Assembly: GCA_000727475.1 (NCBI GenBank)
Contig: KL647295.1
Location: 174,839-238,838, forward strand
Direction: 5' to 3'
Source of the DNA: Sarcocystis neurona
Taxonomy: Eukaryota; Apicomplexa; Conoidasida; Eucoccidiorida; Sarcocystidae
DNA: 64,000 nt
Every line of letters begins with the position of its first letter. Position 1 is the first letter of the stretch. Under the pieces are notes generated by a model that did no database searches, was not told where the DNA came from, and saw nothing but the letters and a program-made list of their open reading frames with translations. Position numbers and translations under genes: made by a program. This document shows positions 46,301-58,300 of the stretch, piece after piece.

Positions 46301-49300
46301 TGCTGCTGCTCCCGCTGTGGGGTGGTTTGCTGTGGGGTGGCTGGCTGCGGCTGCTGTTCGACGCCGGCTTCCTGCTGCGGCTCGGGGCTGAGACGCTGCT
46401 GCTGCCGCAGCTCCGAGGAAGCAGCACGGCGAAGCGAAGGCCTTGCTGTTGCGCGAGTCTCGTCCGGTGTCAATTCGGCAGCACCCACTCCACCAGGTGG
46501 GGACGCAGCGCCTGCTACAGCACCCTCTACAGCAGTATCACCAGACAAAGAAGCAGCAGCAGCAGGAACTGCAGAAACGGTTTCTACCTCTTCATCCGCA
46601 GCAGAGTCAGAGAAAGGGGCATCAGTGGTGGGAGACCCAGCAGCAGAAGGCACACCAGCAGCAGCAGATCCAGAGGAAGCTGCGCTGTCCTCGGTGGGAG
46701 AAGCCGAAGGAGGACGCGCAGGTATGGAAAACAGCAGCGACGCGCCGTGGGTGCCTGATGCCCGCAGCGGCACACGAAGACGCACCCGGGATGTCCCCGG
46801 CGGAGGAGGAGGAAGCGCAGCAGCTGCAGCATCGTCGTCGGCAACAGCAGGACCGGCAGCGGTAGCAGAAGCCGCAGCAGCCGCCCCCTCCGCCGAAGAG
46901 AGGAAGGAAATGCGAAACATTGCAGGAGGGAAGGAACGATCCCGTTGCGAAGAGGCTCGCGCTGCATGCTGCTGTTCAACAGACACCTGCTGCTCTGCAT
47001 GCGTGGCGCTGCTGCTGCCCTCTGGTCCACTAGTACTGCTGCTGCGCCCGCTCCCAGAGGGAGGAGCTGCTGCGTTGTCGGCGTTCGTGGCTCCCTCGCT
47101 GTTGCCGCTACGTGGGGTGTTGCTGTTATTGCTATTGGTGGGGCTGCTCCTAGAAGCTGTCACCGTGCAGCTGCTGCCGCTGTCGGTTCTCCCTGTTGGC
47201 TCGTCACCTCCTGCTGCTGCAGAGGATGCGTCTCTTGCTGCTGCTCGTACTGCCGCTGTTTCCGCCAGCCCTCCTGCTGTTGCTCCCTCGCCTGCTATTG
47301 CTGCTTCGCCCGCCGCGGAACCGTCCCCTTCCCCGCGCGCTGCTGCGAGTGCCGCTCTCCCTGCTGCTGCTGCGTCCTCTGCTGCTGCTGTTCCCGCTCC
47401 TGTCCCTCCTGCCGAGCCTGTCGCTGGTGTTGACGCTCCTGGGTCTCTTGGAGAGAGTGTTGCTGCTCCCGTCCCTACCGCTGGGGAAGCCGTCCCTTCT
47501 GCGGGGGAAGCCGTTCCTCCGGCGGGGGATGCCGTTCCTCCGGCGGGGGATGCCGTTCCTCCGGCGGGGGAAGCCGTTCCTCCGGCGGGGGAAGCCGTTC
47601 CTCCGGCGGGGGAAGCCGTTCCTCCGGCGGGGGAAGCCGTCCCTCCTGCAGGGGATGCCGTTCCTCCTGCGGCAGGAGCCGTTTCTCCTGCGGGAGAGGC
47701 CGTTCCTCTTGCGGGTGAAGTTGTTGCTGCCGCCGTTGTTTCTGTTGCTGCTCCTCCTGGTGCCGTCCTCCCCCTTACTGTTGCTGGTGCTTCCTCTCTT
47801 CGCAGTCGACGACGTGCCGCGCGATGGCGGCTGCTGCGAGAAACAGCGAATGAAGCGGAAGACATTTCCTTCCTTGTGGGGAAGGCCTGGATGCCCGATC
47901 CGCCTAGCAGCAGGCGCTGCTGCGGTGGCTGGCGTGCCCGGGCGCATGCACTGCAGCAAGAGCAGCAGCACAAAAGAACAGAAGCAGTGCGCCATGACAA
48001 AGAGTAGCCACAGCAGCAGAAGGAGCAACAGCAACAGGGCGCCGTAGCAGCAGCAGCATAGGGCGCAGGTCGAACGCGAACGGAAGGTCGTGCTGCGGCG
48101 ACCAAACAGCAGCCGCAAGGAGGAGCAGGCAACAAGAAGGTCGCAGCAGTAGTAGGAGGATGCAGCAGCACATCGACAGCACCACAGGCAGAGGGCCTCC
48201 GGACGAGGATGTCAAGCGCTAGCAGGCGTGCAGCGGGTGAAGGAGCGCCTGGACCCATACAACACTGGCAACACGTGGGCGGCGCCAGCTCTGCGCAAAT
48301 AGCAGCAGAGAGTAAGCAGCAGCAGCAGCAGGAATACGTCTTCCTCGACGAAGTGCAACAGCTGTAGAAGTGTGGCACCAGTTTATGTACAGGAAGGCAA
48401 TACCAGCAACGCAGCAGCGCTGAACAAGAAGCAGCAGCATCACAGGGACAGGAGAGGTGTAGCAGCGGCAACAGGAATACGTCTTCCTCGACGAAGTGCA
48501 ACAGCCGTAGAAGTGTGGCACCAGTTTATGTACAGGAAGGCAATACCAGCAACGCAGCAGCGCTGAACAAGAAGCAGCAGCATCACAGGGACAGGAGAGG
48601 TGTAGCAGCGGCAACAGAGAAGTGGTGCATGCGCAGCAGGCAGCGTGTGTGCACCAGCAGCAGCAGGAGACGGCACAGTCGCAGCACCACATGCATACCA
48701 GCAGCGGTTCAAGAGTTGCGGCTCCCCCAAAAGGCGACGGGAGGTCGCGTACGTGGACAAAACTACGCTGCATCGAGCAGCAGTTTCCCGTCCCTGCTGC
48801 TGCAGTGCACAATCCCCCTTCGTGTGCGTCTGCCCGAATACGACTGCCGCGTTGGTGCGGCCCGCTATCGCTGCTGCTGCTCCTGCTACTGTTGGTGCTC
48901 CTGCTGCTGCTCGAGATGCGTCAGGAACAGCAGCAGTGCAGCGCGCAACGGCGACCGGCTGCTGCCAGCAAGCAAACAGCCTTCTCGCAGCTCCCCCTCC
49001 GCCACCAGCCCACACCCAGCTCTGCTGCAGCGTCACGTTCTTCAACCGACAGCCCGTTTTTCCCTTCAAACTGCGCGGTGCGTGGGGGACATCTGCTGGG
49101 GACTCTCCCTCCCACTCTGCCCACGGCGCCAGTTCATTCCGCCGGCGCGCTAGCCCGCGTCTACGCCGCCTGCGCAGCTCTTACAGTGGCCCGCCGCCAC
49201 GCGTCAAAGAAACAGGCAGAGCCTCTGACCGCGTGCAGGCTGACCTGGAGGATGCTGCAGCTGCTGCTGTTGTCTGTAAACCCCACCCACCCCCCCTGCA

Positions 49301-52300
49301 CGACTGCTGCCTGTTGACAGTAGGGGACTGGGTCTCGGGTGGTGTAGCTGCTCTGTCGGAGACCTTAGATTACAGAACTGAAGAACAGAAATTGCAGGAG
49401 GAGCTGCAGCAGAAGGACGCGCAGTCTGCTGCATGCACGCCGCCTTTGCCGCATCAGCAGCAACACCTGTGCTGTGGCGGGGGAGGGGGGAACGTGGAAG
49501 GAGCAGAACACGCCTCCGCTCGACTCTACGTGTGGAAGCACGGCTTGACGAAGTATTTTTGACCGACGGAGAAGAGAAGCTTCTACTGAAGAATCTCGGA
49601 TCTTCTCTTTTTGTCAAAGAAGAGAAATTTACCTGCCGGCTGCTGCGGCTGCTGCTCTTGGTGCTGCAACGTCATCAAGCTGCACGCACGCACTGACTCC
49701 TGCAGTGGCTTTCTGCTTGCCTCACTTCGGCCCGCCGTCTTCTTCTTTCTCTCTCTTCCTTTCTCTTGCTTATTCCCGTTGCTTCACGTTCGTCTGCTTC
49801 AACGTCTGCGTTTCTCGCCTCTCCGTCTTCATCGAGAGAATCGGCTCAGCAGTCAGCCATTTGTTCTCTGCTTCTCTTATTTGGTGTGCTACGTTTTCTC
49901 CTTCGTACGCTTACCGCAACTCTCTCTCAATTTCCTTCCGAACGCAGCAAAACTCTTGAACGTTGGGGAAAAGCCGACGGCAGTGCAAGGCCAACGCGTA
50001 GGCCACCGCAGGACGCTTCATCGACCGCAGCGCCTGGATACGCCTGAAGAAGAAGCAGCAGCAATGCACCGGAGCAGTGCAAGCAGCAGCTAGCTGTGGA
50101 CCGTGTGCAACAGCAGGAAAACGCCAAGACTACTGCAGCAGTGTGTCTCAACGGGAGCAGCAGCAGCAGCAGGACAGCACCAGCAACTGCGCACACACAC
50201 ACACATGCACAGAAAAGCAGCTCAGTTTCAAGGAAGGAGCAGCACCAGCAGGAGGGGAGAAAACAAGGGAAGCGTCAGCAGCTTCCCTCCGCGGAGAAAG
50301 CGTCCCTGAAGAAACAACGGCGGCATCACCTGGGCAGCAGGAGCGGCAGCGGCGGAACGCCACTAGCAGCAAGAGACTGCGCAGAGCTTGAAGGCGACAG
50401 CAGCAGTGACACAAGAGAAGAAATCCAGCAGCAGCAGCACGGTTGCAGCGGCAGCACACACTCGCCAAACAGCAGCGGCGCAACCGGCGCAGCAGACACG
50501 GCAGCTCGAAAACGGTGGAACGCTATAGCGATACACATACATATATATAAGTGCATGCGCCAACAGATACATTCCTCAACAGAAACGTCCACGAATTCTT
50601 TTCCCCTACCAAAAATTGACGGCAATGCACATACGTGTATATCAACGAGAGATGCAGGGCAAGACAGAGACCTCTACCCCTGGGCTTCTTAACTACCGTC
50701 TGTAGAAGCGTATCAGAGTCCTCGTGCATGTCTGCTACGCACTTCGTACATTCACCTGCCTCCACGACCTTCGCCGTTTTCCTCCTCAAAACGCCGTCCC
50801 TTTCTGTCTCGCTGTCTCTCTCTCTTTCTCCATACTCCCAACATATGCAGGAAATCTTCAGTCACCACCGGGACAGCACTCCAGCATCTCTTGTATCGTG
50901 GCGAGAATATACACACATATGTGTATATATGAGGAACTACAAAGAGGAGCACTTTTTCTTGAGGGACTACACATTTATGCGTAGACTCAGGTGAATATAC
51001 ATGAGTAGACATCGGAGTTACTCACGCACTCACACATATATCTCACACATACATATCTCACACACCTATACACATATGTATCTATATAGAGAGAGACAGA
51101 CATATATATATATACATATATATGAGCACGTTTTCTCTCTCTCGCTGAATATATCCCACACATCTATACACATATACATATATATATATATATATATATA
51201 GAAAGAGAGAGATAGACAGACAGGCACATATATATATATATATATATATGCACCCTTTCTCTCTTTCGCTGAATATATGCAGTGTACATTTGTAAGTGTA
51301 TACGAATAAATATACACATACGTATGTACAAAATATATATATCTATATATAGAGAGAGAAGTGCACCAAGATGTGCACACACACATATAGAGGGCCAAAA
51401 CTATATCTGCATCTATCTATCTACTGATCCACATATATATATATATATACGCACGTTTAAATATTATATATGTATGGGTCACTACCTGAAGTACGGTTTC
51501 GGATTGGTGGGAGCAAGGAAGGCCGCTTCAACAGCATCTCTTTCAGCAGCGAGGTCATCGCCTCGAGCTTTTCTTTTGATGAAGGCTTGGGCTCTGTTGG
51601 ACAGTAAAGGGACTCGCAGTTCTGCCTTTGCCGCGTATCGCAGCGCCTCTGTGTACAGGACGGCTGCCTCCGAGTATTTGCCGTCCCGCACTGCAGCCGT
51701 CGACATACCCAGGAAAAGAAAAACAACGAAGGTGCAACGTACACAGGAAGAAGGCGGAGGAAAGGGTCTCGACAACGGAGGACAAAAACAAGAAGGGGAA
51801 AGGAGAGGGCGAACAACCCCCGACCCGAAGAAGGGGCGTCCACACACCGGCTCCTGCCCCTTCGATCAAAAGACAAAAACGCGAAGACCCAGGCAGAGGG
51901 AGAACAGACAAATGCCACCCACTTCTTTACATCGCTACCGCGACAACAGTAGGTGCACACATATATGTAGAGCAGAAGAGGGAAAGGCATGTGGTACATC
52001 AGTCTATATTCAAAAAGAAGGATAGGAAGATAAAATATACGCGGTCTTCATCTACATAGAAAAGGGCATGTGAGTTCATACGTAAATATTCACACGGAAA
52101 GAGAGGGAGGCAGCAAAAGTACGCGGTCTTCATATACATATATGTATCTGTCTCTGTATATGTATACATATATATATATATAAACAGATAGACACACGCG
52201 AGTCATGCAACATAAATGAACACCCCCTGGGACTGCAGTTTTCGAGTTCACGCCGCAGAAGAACGGAAAGGGACGGGACGGAGAGACACAAATCGGCAGT

Positions 52301-55300
52301 CGTCCCCTCGCTCGCAAACAGACGTGTGAACGCAGCAGGTAATAAAACTGGAGAAGTGAAGTCCAAGCCCGTCACCACACCTCGTCGCTACCGCAGCAGC
52401 ACCCTCTACGACCTGTGCCTGCTGCTGCTGCTGCTCCTGTGCATGGGCAGATACCGAGAGACTAATGCGACCCTGCTGTGCTGCTCTTTCTCTACTTCTC
52501 TTCCTGCTTCCTCTGCCGGATTTGCTGGTCCTCGTCTGGATGAGCGGATGTGGACGCGCTGTGTCGCTACGTATATATACACAGACGTTTATAGATATAT
52601 GCATGCACATACATACGTATGTACAGCTCCAGACTTCCTCCACATTTACATTCTGACTGAAAGCATGCACACGTGTGTAGGAAGACACATACATCTGTGT
52701 GAAGGTAGACAACAGACACAGGCGAATGGAAATAAAATGGGGCAGTTATACATATATATGTATATATATATATATGCATTCAACTTAAATGAAAAGGAAA
52801 CCGCCCTCTGTCTCCGATACTCTGCCCGCGCACGGAGCATCTGGGGCAAACGATTCTCCTTAACACCACCGGCTTCCCTTCTCTCTCTAGACAATCCAAT
52901 CGCACACACACGTACACGAACAGGCAATCCAGCCACATACACATATATATATGTCTTTATAAACAAATATAGAAATATACGCACATGTACGTATGTATAC
53001 ATATAGACAATCCCACTGGCACATATATGTACACATGCAGATAAATAGGCAATCCAGTACCATGCACAGACATATATGCCTTCACAAACAAATATATAAA
53101 GATACGCATATGTATATGTATAGGCAGTCGAGTAGCGTACACAGATATATGCCTTTATCTACAAATATATAAATACTTGCATACGTGTGTGTATATATGT
53201 AGGCAGTCCAGTCGCATACACAGATATATATATATATATATGCCTTTATATACAAATACATAAATATACCTATATGTATATATATATGTATACATACCTA
53301 TACGCAGTCCATTCGCACATCTATACATATATACGTAAGTGTAGATAAATAGGCAGTGCAGTCGCATACACAGAGGTACATATGCATTTACATACAAATA
53401 TGTAAATATACGCATATGTATATATATATATGTATGTATATGTAGATATGGATAGGCCATGCATTCGTATATACGTAACATATATATGTATTATCCTTGT
53501 CGTCGGTAACGATCCGCATCTGCCTGTACACTGGAGCTCTCCCTGTTGTGTCTGTCTTTCTTTGTCCCCCCATGTTTCCCTTCCCCCACCGTTGGTGGCG
53601 CGGTGACGTACTGAAAGTGTTGGCCTTGGCCTGCATTTCTTTGATGGCCTCGTCGGAGCGGCCGCAGTAGCCGCAGGCATTCAGTTCCTCGACAGAGAGA
53701 ATTCCTGCTGCAGCCAGTCGTCTGCGGCGCGCCTCCGTTCTCCTTGCTGCTGCGCAAGAGCAGCAGACTGCCGCTGCTGCTGCTTCTCGTGCGGCCCTCG
53801 CGCCTCCTGCTCCAGCAGGCACCGCGGCCAGAGGGGCGGCGGAGGCACCGAAGACGAAGCGATGCGACGAAGCAGTCGAAGCAGCAGAAGGCGCGGCTGT
53901 AGCAGCAGCAGCGGGAGGAAGCAGCGCGCCGCCGCCGGGGGTTCCAAAAGGAGAAGGCAACGAAGGCCGGGTGTCGGGCCTGGCAGGAGAGGCACTAGCA
54001 GCAGAAGGCGAGACCGGCGCAGCAGCAGGTGCAGCAGCAACGGCAGCTCCAGCAACAGGCCACGACGGAGCCGCACCGCTGAAGGAGGTCACTGCTGCTG
54101 CTGAAGAAGAAGAGGATGATGCAATGGCGCAAGAGAGGGTTGCAGAAGCAATCTGCGTCGTTGCTGCTGCGGCTGCACCGACGCAGGAAGGAGGGGATGT
54201 GGCATCTGCTGCGCGGAAAGCAGGCTGCTGCTTTGTCTGCGTTGCCGCTGGGCGGTCTGTGGTAGCCGCTTCTCCTGGTCGGTTCTGAGCAACACGCAGG
54301 CAGCACAGACAGACACACGCACACACGTGAACACAGAAGCAAAGCCACACGCATGTGGAAAGGCGCCCGTGCAAGGACAGCAGCAGCGAGTGGCTTGCTT
54401 CGGCTGCCGCTGCTGCTTGCTGCTGCTGCCTCAATGAATCTGCAATTCCACGCCACCGCAGCAGCCTAAGAAAAACCAGGCTTCGTGACACGCAAGCCCA
54501 GTCCTTGACACCGCTTCCTTCAACGGTTCGTGCTGCGGCAGCGCTGACTGCTGGTGGTGCTACTCGGATGGCGCCGCAGTCGTTGTTGTCGACATGCAAC
54601 AGAAGCCGCGCTGCGGTCGCTGTTGCTCTCTCTACAAGGTCGTCGCATGCGCCGACCTGTCGCTGCTGCTGCTGCTGTTGCTGTCCGTCGGCCGCTGCTC
54701 TTGATAGTGTGCATGCGCTGTTGTTGCTGGCACTCGAGTGGTGGTGCGCTGGTGCTGCGGTTGCCTGGCAGACTCTACCGACGGGGATGATACTGCAGAC
54801 CGATCGGCACGCGCCCGTGGGATGTACGTACAGTAGAGGATGTGGCTCTCCGCACAGGGCTGGGCCGGTCGTGGGCAGCAGAGTGAGAGCAGAAAGGCGG
54901 AGGAGGAGGACGCAAGACAGGAGAAAATTTTCGCTCGGTCGAAGAAAGAAAAGGAAACACATAAATTTGCTCCCCGCTGTAAGTGGCTGCCAACGAGCGG
55001 CCGTCCGGGCTCCAGCTGCACGCAAAACATGCCCCCACCTCCACACGCGTGTCTTCATCCCTGGTGTACATACACCGCGTACAACGGCTTCGCGAAAGAG
55101 CAGAGACAAAACGCAGCGAGAAGGACGGAAGACGCGCACCCCCAGCGCACTCTGCTGCTCACAGCAAAGCGTCTCAGCTACCGCGAGTCTCAGCAGGACC
55201 CTCCCCCTGTAGCTAAGTACATACACATGTGTGCACGCGTCAGCACATGCAGGCGTCCCTGTCTCGGTACGAATATGCGCCCTTCGGTAGCGACCTAGTC

Positions 55301-58300
55301 CTGCACATATACATATGCATATATACATATATATGTACACACACACAAACAGAGGTATATACATGTACATATATATATATATATATATATATTGTCTGTC
55401 CCTCTCCGTGCACAGAAGACTAATCTACGTGACTCATCCCCAATACCTAGCTCTCGCGAACGGGGACCCTCGACATAAAGACAGCGAAGCAAGGAAGGGA
55501 GCCACAACCTCGTGTTCAGTCCCACACATAATGAAGAGCGCGTGTATTCGTACGTCCCGTGCCGGCAGGGACACATATCCGCAACACGTAACGCAGCCAG
55601 AGTCGAAGAAGCGACACTTGGGGAGCCAGCCTTGGACCTGTTGGCAGCCCCGCCCGCGCAGCACAAGCAGCAGCAGCAGCAGGAGAGAGACCGGGGAGCG
55701 GCGACGACCGCCTCAACGCAGCAGCAAGCACCGCCGCGCTGGTCGCAGCTGCAGCAGCAAACGGCAGCAACACGTTGCCGCGCGCAGAGCAGTCTTCACG
55801 GCCAGAGCACACCGCACAGCAGTGCGCACAGCAGCACCAGAGATGTGTCTGGTGGTGTGTGGGGCGGGGCCTGGGCACCTGAGATGGGTGACTGAGAGAA
55901 GCCTGGTGAAGCGCCTGTCCCAGCTGCGGTCGGCTTCGAACGGTACGCTCCAGAGAGTGGAAGGCAGGAACACATCGCACGGGACGACGTAGCGAGCGTC
56001 TGCCGCTGCTGCTGCTCGCCTGCTGGCCACCGCAGCAGCCGCGCCTCTGCTGCCTGCCGTAGCGAGAGCCGGGGACCCCGCCGCCGCGGTGGCTTGCAGT
56101 TGCAGCATACGACGGTCGTACACCCGCAGCAGTGGATCGTTCGCTGCAATGGCGATGTATTCCGGCTGCACGGGGTTGATGGCAGCAGCCTTGACCTGCA
56201 CACAACGCATGGAGCAGCAGTCGCCCGCGCGCACACATATCAGCCCCTTCGCAGCTGTACGTACCCTCCAGCATCCCCGCGCAGACCGCACGTCTGCGAG
56301 GCGACGGAAGACGACGCTGCGTGGGGCGCGCGGCGCCAAAACGCAGCGCCCCCCCACGGAGACATGCCGAGAGGCGAGGGCCCGCAGAACATTTGGAAGA
56401 CGAAAACCGAGCTGCTGCTGCTACTGTAGCAACAAAATTGCGGGAGAAAAAAAGGATCACTCTGGCAGGAAAAAGGCGCAGCTCTCTACGCACCACAAAG
56501 GCTGCAGCAACGCACGCCCCCAGACGAAGCTGCGGGCTACACGCACACCGCAGACTCTCCACCACCCCGCCTTTCAACTGACAGCGAGCAGACCGCCCCA
56601 TACGCGCCGAGACAATATGTAGATCTGCTCCCATCGGAGTGCAAGCCTCTGTGTCGACGGCCGCGACTTTCTCTCTGCACTAGTAGTGTTCACAGGGAAG
56701 TCCACGCGATCACTGTACACAGCGCGATTTCGCTGCTGCTGCTGCTGCTCCTGCAGGGCTCCCCTCTCTGTCCCTCTCTGTCTGCTTGGCAGCGTACCTG
56801 TGGGTGGCCCGAGCGGTTGCCTGCGGTGTGCTTCTGCCACTGGGCTTCGTAGTAAGCTCTGCGAAGAAGGCGGGGATTGGAGCGGAGCAGCGGCAGCAGG
56901 TTGCCCTGCAGCAGCTGCGTGCGAACAGCAGCAGCAGGAGAAGAAACCGTCAGAGAAGCAGCAGAGGAAGCAGCAGCAGCAGCCAAGCGAGAACCACCTG
57001 CTGCGCCTGCCGCCACGTGGCCCAGCGGGTGGTGCCGCGGCCCCTGCAGTCCGCCGCCAACAAGCATCTCGCTTCCCGATCCACAGGGATTCATATTTAT
57101 CAGGACCTGAAGCGCCGAGTGATTTTTCACCACCAGACACGCAAACACACAACGGTGCATGAACGTCAACTGTATATACACCAGGATCTGTACAGCGCTG
57201 TCCGCTGCCCATACGCATATATTTATGTGTATACACATATGAAGAGAGAGAGGAAGAGAAGGAAGGGACGATGAAGAAGACAAGGGGTTACAGGCATTTA
57301 CGCAGCACGCAAACAAATATATATGTATGTACTCTATAAAGAAGAAAACGAGGACATACTGGTCTGTGCGGTAGACCAGATTAACACGTACCCTTTGAAA
57401 AAGCGACAGACGTATGCCGCACGCCACTATCACGAATATGTATGTACTCTACAAAGGAAGACGTCGCAGGCTATACATGCATATACGTAGGTGCTCTACA
57501 ATTATACGGGCCCACACAGATTCGTGCAGTATATATATGGAGAGAGGGACATACCCCCAGTGTCCGTGCAGCAGGCTTCCACGTACGCATATTTTAATAC
57601 GTCGACGAATAGACGGGAGAGCTACATCAAGTACATGTAGCGAGTGTACATATATGTACAGGTAGAGCAGCTGAATAGATGTGTATAGAGAGAGGGAGGC
57701 GGACCGATGCGCACCGAGCACGTCTGACTATTTACTGCAGAAGCCACAGACGGAGAACGCGTGTGAGTGTGTCCCTGCACACCTCCACAGAGAAATTCCT
57801 CCCACGATTTTTATTATCCGAGTGCATGCACACACATATAAATAGGACGTGTGCCGAGGCGCTTCCCCCGGGACTCTATCTACTCCACACAAGTGGTTCT
57901 GGGGAGCGCAGTCAACCAAAAGTATATACAGTCACACACACACACATACACACACACACACACACACACGCATCCATATATATATACATACACCCCAACG
58001 TAGCGTCTGTACTTGCTGATATATACGAGGGTTCGCATGGAAGTAAAAACGGATGCGTCCCTGTTCTACGTACGGTGACTCACGTAGAGACGCGTGGCAC
58101 ACCAAATACTTTAAATATACACATACGTGCTTGTATGTAAAGAAAGACACGCAGGTCACCAAGCGTGTGGCTACTAATATACAGAGACGACTCGTAAGTA
58201 GGGTAATCTCATATATACATATACACGTAAAGATAGAGGGAGAGACACGTGCCACCGTAGGTTTGGCTACTAGTAAATATAGACGAGTTGTACATATAAG

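Noticed and set aside
47834..48501. 5' extension of the giant - strand frame up to 48501
   Set aside because: This part is Cys/Leu-rich translation of antisense CAG DNA. A strong acceptor at 47834 in the right phase marks the true exon start.
48645..49562. 305-codon + strand frame with DWVSGGVAALSETLDYRTEE
   Set aside because: It lies opposite a conserved TPR exon and a CTG tract, has no family match and no acceptor/donor pair; left as intron of the - strand gene.
53388..55370. Single - strand frame of 660 codons
   Set aside because: Only 53612-54284 is taken as an exon; the WD-repeat exon 54832-55015 is read in a different frame. The remaining parts of the long frame lack family match and splice support.
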